Assembly: GCA_020692215.1 (NCBI GenBank)
Contig: JAIMKW010000003.1
Span: forward strand, 171,192 to 235,191
Source: Sandarakinorhabdus sp.
GTDB taxonomy: Bacteria; Pseudomonadota; Alphaproteobacteria; Sphingomonadales; Sphingomonadaceae
Length of the DNA stretch: 64,000 nucleotides
Direction of reading: 5' to 3'
Position numbers and translations under genes: made by a program. Shown here piece by piece: positions 29,001 to 36,980 of this stretch; positions within the stretch are counted from its first letter, which is position 1, and each line of letters opens with the position of its first letter. The notes beneath the pieces were generated by a model. That model was given only the letters and a program-made list of their open reading frames with translations, was not told the DNA's origin and did no database searches.

Positions 29001-29165
29001 ATTGGCCCCGCGATAGCGGGTGTCCACCGACACGATGGGCGGTTCGATGGCCGGCAGATCGCGCACCGGCAGCCGGGTGTAGGCTATGGCGCCGACCAGC
29101 ACGAGGACCAGCGACAGGACCGCCGCGAACACCGGGCGGCGGACGGAGATATCCGAGAGGATCAC
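26028..29165 (-). CDS. RND efflux permease, hydrophobe/amphiphile type
   Basis: A 1045-residue proton-driven inner-membrane pump of the AcrB/MexB superfamily (HAE-1-like). Twelve membrane segments and two large periplasmic loops fit the length. Helix 4 carries the proton-relay aspartates in GLVVDDAIVVLENI, and the last helices have KNGILIVEFANQLR. The sequence is nearer to the single-adaptor, MdtB/MexF-like branch than to metal exporters of the CusA type, which would have a metal-site methionine triad. The ATG overlaps the adaptor stop. No outer-membrane channel gene is adjacent. Confidence 0.95.
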   Translation of the reverse strand: MILSDISVRRPVFAAVLSLVLVLVGAIAYTRLPVRDLPAIEPPIVSVDTRYRGANAQVVENQVTQVLEDRISGIEGIETITSRSRDGRSDITIEFSATRNIDAAANDVRDRVSAVLNTLPQEADPPEISKVDVDAQPILWLNVIHPDWTGMQLTDYAERVLVDRFSSVDGVSRVQVGGAARQSMRVWLSRQQLLAYGLTAGDVEQALRRQNVELPAGRIEGPGTNLTVRVTRQFETEDDFQRLVVGRGSDGYLVRLGDVARVSLEPENRYDLFRSNGEQAIGMGIVRQSGANTLQVANDVKAQLKSVEAILPEGMTLAVSFDSSLFIDRAINNVWITLAEAAILVVAVIFIFLGSLRATLIPAITVPICLIATFAVLYALGYSLNLLTLLAFVLAIGLVVDDAIVVLENIYYRIERGEPPLLAAYQGARQVAFAVVATTVVVCSVFVPLYFIAGNIGLLFRELAGAMIGAIFFSGFVALSLTPMLCSKLLRKETGHNRFTTWFDGHFNRFQSRYVRALDKVLERPFLIGGIAAGTVAVFLALGSTLANELAPDEDLGSFFVNVQAAEGTGFDQMRDYMLGLQEKLLPMVGDGQPVRRMLVRAPGGFGASESFNSGAMIVFLVPWEERTASTAEVVGEFQKVISQDPRIRGNASTGNSLSRGRGRPIQLVIAGNSFEELAEARDAIFQAAEANPGIIDLDSNYKETRPQLIVDIDTTRAGDLGVQIADVGNTLETMMGSRRVTTFIDRGEEYYVVLQAEDADRATPDNLSNIYVRSQTTRELIPLSNLVKLREAAQAGELGRFNKQRAITLQGSLAPGMPLGDALDFLEGVALEQPAVTAIGYRGESLQLRQTGSSLWIVLGLTIILVFLVLAAQFESFIHPAVIITTVPLAVGGGLFGLWATGGTLNLYSQVGIVMLVGLAAKNGILIVEFANQLRDEGSAFRQAIMEASERRLRPVLMTSIATVAGAVPLMLASGAGAGSRKSIGVVIVFGVSLSTLLTLFVIPVMYAAFARRTKSPEALTRELEKEMAEAEGGVLPGQAQPAE

Positions 29166-30355
29166 GCCTTAGCCCCGGAGGTGGGCGGGGTGCCCGGTGA
29201 ATCTGCGGTCTTGCTCGCGGTGGCTTCAACGGGCCGGATCGGACCGGCGCCGCGGATCTTCACGGTGCCTCCCGAAACGATCCGGTCGCCTTCTGCTAGG
29301 CCGGACAGGATTTCGACCCGGCCATCGCGGCGGGTGCCGGCCTTGATCTGGACGCGCGACGCCTCGTTGTCATCGCTGATCTTCCAGACGAACGCGCCGC
29401 TGCCTTCGCCGATGACGGCCAGTTCGGGCACCGTGAGCGTGTTGCGGGGGGCGGATTTGACATCAACGGTCATCAGCATTCCAGGCCGCAGGCGCAGGTC
29501 GGGGTTGGGGAGAATGGCGCGGGCGGTTGCCGAGCGGGTAACAGGGTCGATCAGCGGATCGATGGTGGCAATGCGTCCGCGAAACTGTTCGCCGGGAAAC
29601 GCCGAGGCGGACGCGGAGATTTCAAGCCCTGGCTTCAGCGACGGAAGATAGGTTTCCGGCACGGTGAAATCGAGTTTGATCTTCGAGTGATCGACAATCG
29701 TGACAATTGTGGTGCCCGCATTCACGACCGTGCCGGGCGAGATCCGGCGGAGCGACAGCCAGCCTGCAAACGGCGCCCGGATGACCCGGTCGCCGATCTG
29801 TGAGCTGGCCTGCGCCGATTGCGCGCGGGAAATTTCAACCGCGGCCTGCTGCTGATCGACACGCGCCCTGGTAGCGAAACCCTGTTTCTGAAGCTGCTTC
29901 AGGCGCTCCAGCTGCAATTGCGCTTCCCGCAGGCGTGCCTGGCTTTCATTGAGGTTTGCGCCCTGCTCGGTTCTGACCAGTTCTGCAATGACGGCGCCCT
30001 TTGGAACATATTGCCCATCGCTGAAATTGATGCGGGCAATGCGCTCGGTCACCGTGGAGTTGAGATCGGCCTGTTCGTTGGCAAAGGCCGTGCCGACGGC
30101 TTCGATGGAATCGACAAAGGCCGTTGTCTCGACAGTGCTGACCATCACGCTGGGCGCGCGTCCGCCCGGCCCACCGCCTTCCGGTCCACCACCGCCGGGC
30201 CCGCCCTTCCGGGCTCCGGCTTCCTTGCCTTGCGCGCCTTTGCCTCCGGCGCCGCTGTCGCCCAAAAGAGAGCATCCGCCGAGCACAAGCGCGGATGCCA
30301 GCGCTGTGATCAGGTGCAAATGGGGACGAAACGGTTTGCTACGAGTCAAGCGCAA
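29162..30355 (-). CDS. RND efflux periplasmic adaptor, lipoprotein
   Basis: A 397-residue membrane-fusion protein linking the permease to an outer-membrane duct. The N-terminus has a lipobox LVLGGC, with lipidation expected at Cys28, then a Gly/Lys/Pro-rich linker (about 35-70), a barrel-sandwich hybrid split by a helical hairpin (about 115-175), and beta-barrel domains to the C-terminus. It is the first gene of the adaptor-permease-tspO run and overlaps the permease by 4 bases. The helical hairpin is short, as in many MdtA/MexE-like adaptors. Confidence 0.93.
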   Translation of the reverse strand: MRLTRSKPFRPHLHLITALASALVLGGCSLLGDSGAGGKGAQGKEAGARKGGPGGGGPEGGGPGGRAPSVMVSTVETTAFVDSIEAVGTAFANEQADLNSTVTERIARINFSDGQYVPKGAVIAELVRTEQGANLNESQARLREAQLQLERLKQLQKQGFATRARVDQQQAAVEISRAQSAQASSQIGDRVIRAPFAGWLSLRRISPGTVVNAGTTIVTIVDHSKIKLDFTVPETYLPSLKPGLEISASASAFPGEQFRGRIATIDPLIDPVTRSATARAILPNPDLRLRPGMLMTVDVKSAPRNTLTVPELAVIGEGSGAFVWKISDDNEASRVQIKAGTRRDGRVEILSGLAEGDRIVSGGTVKIRGAGPIRPVEATASKTADSPGTPPTSGAKA

Positions 30356-30826
30356 GGCTCCTGGGACGTAAAGAGGGGAAGCGGTGTTTTCCGCACATCA
30401 GATGGCTGGCCCATGAACATCTTTCAACGCTTCCGCAATCATGCACTGGGGAAAGGAGGCCTGCATTCCGGTCTTTCCTGCCAGTGCCACCCGATCGACC
30501 GCGACAGGGTGGCGTGCTGCAAATGATGGGCTTCATGTGATGGCCCGGTGGGCAAGAGCCATACGTGGCAGCCACAGCATTTCCCTCGCAGGTTTTGGTG
30601 GTTTTGCACGATTATGATCACGGCCATACAGGTTTTTGCCCAAGAGGAGGGTGCCGCGATGTCGCGGGGTGGTTGGGGCTTTGACCATGATTGCGCCATC
30701 CGCTATTCCTTTCGCGGCCTCGGATCCATGCTATGGCATCCGGAAACGCAATTTCGGCAATCTGGATGGCCTGAACAGGCGGAGTGAGGCGCGAACCATG
30801 GTTAGAGGACGGCGGGTGCGGACTTG
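30356..30826. other. Divergent intergenic region between RND adaptor and clpS
   Basis: About 470 bases carrying the promoters of two divergent units; no regulator gene is present. A 42-codon frame (30659-30787) with a strong GAGGAGG site 8 bases before its ATG is the only coding candidate, with no recognisable domain. No tRNA or clear hairpin is visible. Confidence 0.4.
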
Positions 30827-31201
30827 ATGGTGATATTGCCATCCAGCGAACATTGCGGACCCGATGATGGAGCCGGCAATGATGGAAACGACGGCGGCGA
30901 TCGCGGCACCGGAACCGGCGTCGTAACCCGTACGCGTGTCGAGACGCGCAAGCCTTCGCTCTACAAGGTGCTGATGCTGAACGACGATTACACGCCGATG
31001 GAATTCGTTGTTCATTGCCTGCAGCGGTTTTTCCGCATGAGCATGGAGGATGCGACCCGGGTGATGCTGCATGTCCACCAGCGCGGTGTCGGTGTGTGCG
31101 GGATTTTTACCTATGAAGTGGCTGAAACCAAGGTCACGCAAGTGATGGACTTCGCAAAGCAGCACCAGCATCCGCTGCAATGCACCCTTGAAAAGGCTTG
31201 A
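30827..31201 (+). CDS. clpS: ATP-dependent Clp protease adaptor ClpS
   Basis: ClpS delivers proteins with N-terminal Leu, Phe, Tyr or Trp to ClpAP. The protein has a disordered Gly/Asp-rich head (about 1-35) and the adaptor core [20 protein letters not shown] (containing the N-degron pocket residues Asn-Asp-Asp), [21 protein letters not shown] and a final HPLQCTLEK. Start: ATG at 30827 or the preceding TTG. The window also encodes Aat (36.2 kb), which makes such N-degrons; clpA is not here. A hairpin overlaps the stop. Confidence 0.94.
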   Translation: MVILPSSEHCGPDDGAGNDGNDGGDRGTGTGVVTRTRVETRKPSLYKVLMLNDDYTPMEFVVHCLQRFFRMSMEDATRVMLHVHQRGVGVCGIFTYEVAETKVTQVMDFAKQHQHPLQCTLEKA

Positions 31202-31211
31202 GGCCTTTTCA
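31189..31211 (+). terminator. Hairpin overlapping the clpS stop, likely terminator
   Basis: A 9-bp stem TGAAAAGGC / GCCTTTTCA with a 5-base loop that includes the TGA stop. The T-run lies in the descending arm rather than after it. Confidence 0.5.
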
Positions 31212-31440
31212 GGGATTCCCTGTTTGTCGGCCCTTGGTCGGCCTCCTCCGCTAAAGATTCTTGCGCGTGGTGGCGATTGCGGCCTGTGTCCGGATTTCGC
31301 CTGGGCTGAACAGCCGGGAATTCAATCATCGAAGGTCCCGTGCCTCGCGCAAGAGAGAGGTGCTTTGCGGCGGCTTTCCCTTGACGGCGCGGGGGTGCTG
31401 GTCTTTCACCGCCCTGCAATGAACCCATAGCGGGGAAGGG

Positions 31441-33465
31441 GTGGCCTTGGCCGACAAGCTTTTCGACAAGATCCTTATCGCGAACCGCGGCGAGATCGCT
31501 TGCCGGGTTATCCGCACGGCGCGGCGCATGGGTATCAGGACCGTCGCCGTCTATTCCGATGCAGATTCCGGGGCGCAGCATGTGGAAATGGCCGACGAGG
31601 CTGTTCACCTGGGGCCGCCGCCCGCTGCGCAATCCTATCTGCTGGGCGAAAGGATCATCGAGGCGTGCCGCACAACAGGGGCGCAGGCGGTGCACCCGGG
31701 CTATGGCTTCCTTTCGGAGCGCGAATGGTTCGCCAAGGCGCTGGACGCGGCCGGTATCGCCTTCATCGGACCGCCGGCGTCGGCGATTGCCGCCATGGGC
31801 GACAAGATCGAATCGAAGAAGCTTGCCGTTCTTGCCGGGGTCAGCGTCGTTCCCGGCTTCGTGGGCGAGATTTCCGACACCGATCATGCTGTGAGAATCG
31901 CGAACGATATCGGCTATCCGGTGATGATGAAGGCGTCTGCCGGCGGCGGCGGCAAGGGCATGCGCCTTGCGTTTTCCGAAGCCGATGTCCGCGAGGGGTT
32001 CGATGCAACCAGGCGCGAGGGCCTTGCCTCGTTCGGAGACGACCGGGTTTTCATCGAGAAGTTCATCGAGCAGCCGCGCCATATCGAAATCCAGCTGCTG
32101 GGCGATAAGCACGGCAATATCGTCTATCTGAACGAACGCGATTGCTCGATCCAGCGCCGCCACCAGAAGGTTGTGGAAGAAGCGCCGTCGCCATTCGTCA
32201 CGCCTGACATGCGCAAGGCGATGGGCGAACAGGCTGTCGAGCTGGCGCGCAAGGTGGGATATTTTTCGGCTGGAACGGTCGAGTTCATCGCAGGGGCCGA
32301 CCGAGGCTTCTATTTTCTGGAAATGAACACCCGCCTGCAGGTTGAGCATCCGGTGACCGAATGTGTAACCGGGCTTGATCTGGTGGAGCAGATGATCCGT
32401 GTGGCAGCCGGGGAAAGGCTGGCGTTCAGCCAGGCGGACGTGCGGCTGGATGGCCATGCGATCGAGACACGCTTTTATGCCGAAGATCCCTATCGTGGGT
32501 TCCTCCCATCCATCGGGCGGCTGAGCCACTATCGCGAACCGCCCGTCGGCAAGGGTGTCCGGGTCGATTCCGGGGTCATCGAGGGCAGTGAAATCTCGAT
32601 GTTCTACGATCCGATGATTGCCAAGCTGATCACCCATGCGCCCACGCGGCTGGAGGCGGCCGATCTGCAGATCGGCGCGCTCGACCGCTATTATGTTCGC
32701 GGCATCAGCCACAATGCCGATTTCCTGTCTGCCCTGATGCAGCACCCGCGCTTTCGTGCCGGGGAATCGGTGACGACGGCGTTCATCGCCGAGGAATATC
32801 CCGACGGCTTCACCGGTGCGCCGGTGGAAGATGCGCATCTGCCATCGCTTCTGGCGCTGGCGGCTGTCGTTGGCCAATCCGCCGCGGATCGTGCCGCCAA
32901 TGTTGATGGGCGGCTGAATGGCGATGCGGATGCAGGGGCAGACTGGGTTGTGGAACTGGATGGCGTGCAGCACCCGGTGACACTGTCGTTCGCCGGGGCC
33001 GGATCATTCGGCGGGGCCGGGTTGTGCGTTTCGGTGGATGGTGTGCGCCTTTCGGTCGACACCGGCGGTGCTGTTCCGGCCTTCGGGGTTGTGGAAGCCA
33101 TTGTCGACGGTCGGCCGCTGGCCGTGCAGGTCGACCGCAAGGGATCCGGCTTCACGCTGACGCACCATGGCCGGCAGCACCGCATGCGGCTCATGACACC
33201 GCGAGCGGCCGACTTGCAGCGGCACATGCTGCCCAAGGTAGCGCCCGATCTTTCACGCTTCCTGCTGTGCCCGATGCCGGGCCTGGTTGTTTCCATTGCG
33301 GTCGGGGAGGGCGAGCGGGTGGAAGCCGGCCAGATCCTTGCGACCGTGGAGGCCATGAAGATGGAAAATATCCTGCGCGCCGAAAAGAGCGGCACGGTGG
33401 CAAAATTGCACGCCAGCGCCGGGGACAGCCTTGCCGTGGATGCGGTGATCCTCGAATTCGACTGA
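31441..33465 (+). CDS. pccA: Acyl-CoA carboxylase biotin-containing alpha subunit (propionyl-/acetyl-CoA type)
   Basis: A 674-residue subunit combining biotin carboxylase (about 5-450, ATP-grasp with MKASAGGGGKGMR and [14 protein letters not shown]), a BT-like linker domain (about 500-600) and a C-terminal biotinyl domain with biotin on Lys640 in EAMKMEN. With a beta subunit (not in the window) it makes methylmalonyl-CoA from propionyl-CoA; methylcrotonyl-CoA carboxylase is the main alternative. A methylmalonyl-CoA epimerase gene at 42.8 kb supports the propionate role. The first codon is GTG; a TTG two codons later is also possible. Confidence 0.9.
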   Translation: MALADKLFDKILIANRGEIACRVIRTARRMGIRTVAVYSDADSGAQHVEMADEAVHLGPPPAAQSYLLGERIIEACRTTGAQAVHPGYGFLSEREWFAKALDAAGIAFIGPPASAIAAMGDKIESKKLAVLAGVSVVPGFVGEISDTDHAVRIANDIGYPVMMKASAGGGGKGMRLAFSEADVREGFDATRREGLASFGDDRVFIEKFIEQPRHIEIQLLGDKHGNIVYLNERDCSIQRRHQKVVEEAPSPFVTPDMRKAMGEQAVELARKVGYFSAGTVEFIAGADRGFYFLEMNTRLQVEHPVTECVTGLDLVEQMIRVAAGERLAFSQADVRLDGHAIETRFYAEDPYRGFLPSIGRLSHYREPPVGKGVRVDSGVIEGSEISMFYDPMIAKLITHAPTRLEAADLQIGALDRYYVRGISHNADFLSALMQHPRFRAGESVTTAFIAEEYPDGFTGAPVEDAHLPSLLALAAVVGQSAADRAANVDGRLNGDADAGADWVVELDGVQHPVTLSFAGAGSFGGAGLCVSVDGVRLSVDTGGAVPAFGVVEAIVDGRPLAVQVDRKGSGFTLTHHGRQHRMRLMTPRAADLQRHMLPKVAPDLSRFLLCPMPGLVVSIAVGEGERVEAGQILATVEAMKMENILRAEKSGTVAKLHASAGDSLAVDAVILEFD

Positions 33466-33962
33466 CATGGTGGGAACCCGGCTGTGCCGGGCGGTTGAAG
33501 CAGGACGAACGGCCAAGGACAGGCAGCGCAGAACAGGGGTGGATGGCGCAAGCTGACCACCCCCTTCATGTGTGGCTCCCGATGCGGGCTGATGCTGCTT
33601 TGCGATGACAGTGATCTGTCTTTCATCTGCGGCAGGCCGCAAGCGTGATCGCGCCCGCGCGCCGGCCTTATCCGATGAGCCTTCCGCACCAGGCCAAGCC
33701 ACAAGGCCGCAAAACGCATCCGGAATGGATGAACTGTTACCAATTGTACATTGTAACCAAAGGTTTGATGTTTGCATTCGTTAACCATCACCCACTTGTG
33801 ACCGGATCTTAACCAAGTTATCTCACAATTACGGCGGATGTGATCGCCAAGAAAAACAAAGTCGCCCGGCACAAGACCGGAAAATAATGATCCTCCGGCG
33901 ATGGTGCCGGCAACCAGGGCCCGCCCAATAAAGGCAGGCTGAAATATAAAGGAGCAGGTAAC
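33466..33962. other. Intergenic region, AT-rich right half
   Basis: About 500 bases with no supported gene. The left part (to about 33700) has ordinary composition and no recognisable frame. The part from about 33720 to 33840 is AT-rich and holds two TTAACC motifs, then a purine-rich leader (AAAGGAGCAGG) for the next gene. Confidence 0.5.
33781..33816 (+). promoter_or_regulatory. Two CtrA-like half-sites
   Basis: TTAACCAT at 33781-33788 and TTAACCAA at 33809-33816, on the coding strand about 150-180 bases before the 33.96-kb gene. TTAACCAT is the half-site of the alphaproteobacterial cell-cycle regulator CtrA. The spacing of 28 bases is not the full TTAA-N7-TTAA site, so binding is conjecture. 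Confidence 0.4.
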
Positions 33963-34334
33963 ATGGCTTTCAATTTCAAGATCTCCGCCGCCGCTGCCTT
34001 CGCTTTCGCGTCTGCCGGTGTTGCAAATGCCTCTGTGGTCGAAACCGCTGTTTCCTACGGCACGGCACCTTCCACCTGGATTGTCCTGATCTCCATGCTG
34101 GCACTGGCCGGCCTTGCAGTCGGCGGCTCGCGCCGCAGCGCCCGCCCCACCGGCAAGGCCCAGGAAGCCCCGGCCCGCCGCGAACAGCCTGCAGCCGGTT
34201 CGGCCATAGGCTCCACCACCATGCGCTTCAAGCTGCCGATGGCCCGCGGCGATGCAACCCGCAGCCGCGCCCTTTCGCGCCTTGGCCCGCCAAGCAGCAG
34301 CCCCGCCCGCGCCCGCTACAGCCTGGCCGCCTGA
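33963..34334 (+). CDS. Small membrane protein with signal peptide and basic tail
   Basis: A 123-residue protein I cannot name. It has an N-terminal signal sequence (about 1-24, ending GVANA), a short exposed stretch, one membrane helix (about 37-57, STWIVLISMLALAGLAVGG) and then an Arg/Pro/Ala-rich tail of some 65 residues (RARYSLAA at the end). The helix followed by arginines resembles a PEP-CTERM-like sorting segment, but that would normally end the protein. GGAGCAGG precedes the ATG. It is a lone gene between a possible CtrA-bound region and a bidirectional terminator. Confidence 0.65.
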   Translation: MAFNFKISAAAAFAFASAGVANASVVETAVSYGTAPSTWIVLISMLALAGLAVGGSRRSARPTGKAQEAPARREQPAAGSAIGSTTMRFKLPMARGDATRSRALSRLGPPSSSPARARYSLAA

Positions 34335-34380
34335 GGTTAACGTCTTCTCCCGCTCCCGCCGACATATGGGGGAGCGAAAC

Positions 34381-34411
34381 CTGCGGGCCGGTGCTTAGCA
34401 CCGGCCCGCAG
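34381..34411. terminator. Bidirectional terminator hairpin
   Basis: A perfect 14-bp GC-rich stem (34381-34394 with 34398-34411), 3-base loop, between the convergent small membrane protein gene and the Deg protease gene. The flanks are only weakly T-rich on each side. Confidence 0.65.
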
Positions 34412-34436
34412 CGCATTTGGGGGCGCTGGACGCGGA

Positions 34437-35921
34437 TCAGGAAATCGCGCGGCAGCCGAAACTGGAGGGCGCCTGGAACAGGCACTCCACGCGCCGCCCA
34501 CCGCGGTTCAACCCGAACAGGGTTCGCCCCTGGGCAAGCATCAGGGCCTTTGTCACATCATCGACATTGGCAACTGGCTGCCCGTTCACATTTTCGACAA
34601 TATCGCCCGGCCTTGGGAAGCCGGTTCTTGCCGCAGGCGCCTGGGCAGGAACCCCCACAACCACGACGCCACGTTCAGGAAGGCCTGCACCCAGTTCCTG
34701 CGCCAGCGCGGGCGACAGGTTGGCGATGCTGACACCGGCGAGGATATTGCCCCCGGGCACCTGGGTCAGCTGTCGTGGCGGGCTTTCCGGCGGCGCCATC
34801 AACTGCATCTGCAGGTTGGTGGCCTCCCGGCCGCGCACCACTGTGAGGGTGACCGTGGAGCCGACCGGCTGGCTGGCGATCTGATAGCGCAGCGACGACG
34901 GGTCGATCACCGCCTTGCCATCGACGGCATAGACGATGTCTCCGGGTTTCAGGCCGGCGCGCGCTGAGGGCGAGCCTGGCGAAACGCCTGTGACCAGCAT
35001 GCCGGTTGGCCTGTCGAGCCCGGCCTGGTTTGCGGTTTGGCCGGTAAGCGCTTCGCCTTCGGCACCGATCCATGCGGTGACCAGCTTTCCGGATTCGGCA
35101 CCCCGCAGAAAGATCTTCACCATGTTGGAGGGCACGGCAAAGCCCAGGCCGATGGATCCGCCCTCGCGTCCGCCGGTGAGGATCGCCGTGTTGATCCCGA
35201 TCACCTCGCCGTTCATCGCTGCCAGCGCCCCGCCGGAGTTGCCCTGGTTGATGGCGGCGTCTGTCTGGATGAAGAATTGCGTGTCGGATACGCCGATACC
35301 GGTGCGGGCGAGCGCTGATACAATGCCTTGCGTTACGGTCTGGCCGACCCCGAAGGGGTTGCCGATGGCTAGAACCAGATCCCCCACCTGGGCTCGGTCG
35401 CTGTCGCCCAGTGTCGCCACGGGAAGATCGGATCCGCGCGGTTCGATCCTGAGGAGGGCCAGATCGAGCCGCGGTTCGGAGAATACCAGCTTGGCCGGGT
35501 ATTCGCGGCGATCAGCCAGCGCCACGATGATCTGGTCTGCGCCTTGCACAACATGGTTGTTGGTGACGACAAGCCCGGCAGCATCGACGATCACGCCCGA
35601 ACCAAGCGAATTCTCGACCCTTGGTTCGGCATTGAAGACAGAAAAGAAGGGGCTCATCTGCTGGCGCTGGCGAACCACGCGCGCGGTGAAGATGTTGACG
35701 ACCGCAGGTTGAACCTGCCGCGCAACGGGCGCGAACGAAAGGTTCACCTGTGCGGCAGACCCCGGAACGATGCGCGCCGGCTCTCCGCCGGCCGTGCGGG
35801 CCAGTTCGGCGGCTTCCTGCCCGGATGCCGTGCCGCTTGCGTTCATGGTGTTGAACGAAAGCGCCAGCGCCAGCCCGCCAACTGCACCCGCTGCGAGCAG
35901 CACCAACCCTTTTGCCTTCAT
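34437..35921 (-). CDS. Do-type periplasmic serine protease (DegP/DegQ family)
   Basis: A protease-chaperone acting on misfolded envelope proteins. The 494-residue protein has a signal/anchor segment (about 5-22), a trypsin-like domain with the triad His123 (TNNHVV), Asp153 (RLDLALL) and Ser229 (GNSGG), and two PDZ domains (about 290-375 and 395-480). The ATG at 35921, with AGGGAC 7 bases upstream, is preferred to a TTG two codons earlier. The C-terminus (ECLFQAPSSFGCRAIS) has two cysteines, unusual for DegP. Single gene, convergent with the upstream small gene. Confidence 0.95.
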   Translation of the reverse strand: MKAKGLVLLAAGAVGGLALALSFNTMNASGTASGQEAAELARTAGGEPARIVPGSAAQVNLSFAPVARQVQPAVVNIFTARVVRQRQQMSPFFSVFNAEPRVENSLGSGVIVDAAGLVVTNNHVVQGADQIIVALADRREYPAKLVFSEPRLDLALLRIEPRGSDLPVATLGDSDRAQVGDLVLAIGNPFGVGQTVTQGIVSALARTGIGVSDTQFFIQTDAAINQGNSGGALAAMNGEVIGINTAILTGGREGGSIGLGFAVPSNMVKIFLRGAESGKLVTAWIGAEGEALTGQTANQAGLDRPTGMLVTGVSPGSPSARAGLKPGDIVYAVDGKAVIDPSSLRYQIASQPVGSTVTLTVVRGREATNLQMQLMAPPESPPRQLTQVPGGNILAGVSIANLSPALAQELGAGLPERGVVVVGVPAQAPAARTGFPRPGDIVENVNGQPVANVDDVTKALMLAQGRTLFGLNRGGRRVECLFQAPSSFGCRAIS

Positions 35922-36130
35922 GCGCAATGTCCCTGCATCCTGTTACGGCCTCATCAGCCGGCGCAGACATTGGGTGAATGCGCCATCGTTGCAACCCTGA
36001 TTTCAATGCCCTGCTGCTGTTGTCCCGAGGCTGAACGGCCCCGGGCCTTTGACAAATCCCTCGGGCAAATCCAGCATGCTGCCACCGCCGGGCCGGAGTT
36101 CGAGTATGCCGGAAGTTGAGTGCCTTGTTG

Positions 36131-36138
36131 ATGGTTAA
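36131..36138 (-). promoter_or_regulatory. CtrA-like half-site upstream of aat
   Basis: ATGGTTAA on the + strand is the reverse complement of TTAACCAT. It lies 54 bases before the aat start, in the 270-base divergent gap with the Deg gene. One half-site alone is weak evidence. Confidence 0.25.
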
Positions 36139-36191
36139 GAGACAGCCGGACCGGCCTGTGCCGCTTTGGTGCGCACTTGTGAGCAAGGCAT

Positions 36192-36980
36192 ATGGTAAGC
36201 TTGAGTAGCCATGCATCCGGCGGGACCCGGCGGCTGGAAACGGCGCTGTTGCTGCGGGCCTATTGCGCCGGGTTGTTCCCGATGGCCGACACGCGCGAAG
36301 CCGATGATGTGTTCTGGGTGGAGCCGCGGCGGCGCGGCATCATTCCGCTGGACGCATTCCATTTGTCGCGCTCGCTTGCCAAGGTGTTGAAGCAGGAGCG
36401 TTTTTCCCATAGCCGGGACCTTGCATTCGATGCCGTTATCCGCTGTTGCGCCGAGGATGTGCCGGGGCGGCAGCAAAGCTGGATCAACGGAACGATCTTC
36501 GATGCCTACAGCCGCTTGCACGCAGAGGGGCATGCCCATTCGATCGAAACATGGGATTCCGAGGGCCGGCTGGTGGGTGGGCTGTATGGCGTGCGGATCG
36601 GTGCCGCTTTTTTCGGCGAAAGCATGTTCAGCCGGGCGACCGATGCCAGCAAGGCGGCGCTTGCGCATCTGGTGGCGCGGCTGCGGTTTGGCGGATTCCG
36701 GCTTCTGGATACCCAGTTTCTGACAGCGCATCTTGCAAGTTTCGGCGGCAGGGAAGTTAAGCGCGCGCGGTATCTGGGCTTGCTGGACGAAGCCATCGCC
36801 TTGCCTGCGGATTGGGCTGCGCTGGATGCCGGCAAGCCTCAGCCGCCGCCGTTTGCGCCGCTGGCACTGCCTTTCGGGGACGCACCGGGCATGGGCCTGC
36901 TGTTGCCCCGGCTTGTTGCGGACGGGGCAGGTGGCCCATCGGGAAAGCGCATCGTGCAGCTTTTGAGCCAGACATCGTAA
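36192..36980 (+). CDS. aat: Leucyl/phenylalanyl-tRNA--protein transferase
   Basis: Aat moves Leu or Phe from its tRNA to N-terminal Arg or Lys of proteins, marking them for ClpS-ClpAP. The 262-residue protein has the family motifs LLLRAYCAGLFPM, VFWVEPRRRGIIPL, SWINGTIFDAYSRLH, SIETWDSEGRLVGGLYGV and GESMFSR, then LDTQFLTAHLASFGG. Beyond the usual end (about residue 215) is a Pro/Leu-rich tail of some 45 residues. The last 142 bases overlap the convergent DUF2155 gene on the other strand; both proteins' non-conserved tails occupy the overlap. Confidence 0.95.
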   Translation: MVSLSSHASGGTRRLETALLLRAYCAGLFPMADTREADDVFWVEPRRRGIIPLDAFHLSRSLAKVLKQERFSHSRDLAFDAVIRCCAEDVPGRQQSWINGTIFDAYSRLHAEGHAHSIETWDSEGRLVGGLYGVRIGAAFFGESMFSRATDASKAALAHLVARLRFGGFRLLDTQFLTAHLASFGGREVKRARYLGLLDEAIALPADWAALDAGKPQPPPFAPLALPFGDAPGMGLLLPRLVADGAGGPSGKRIVQLLSQTS

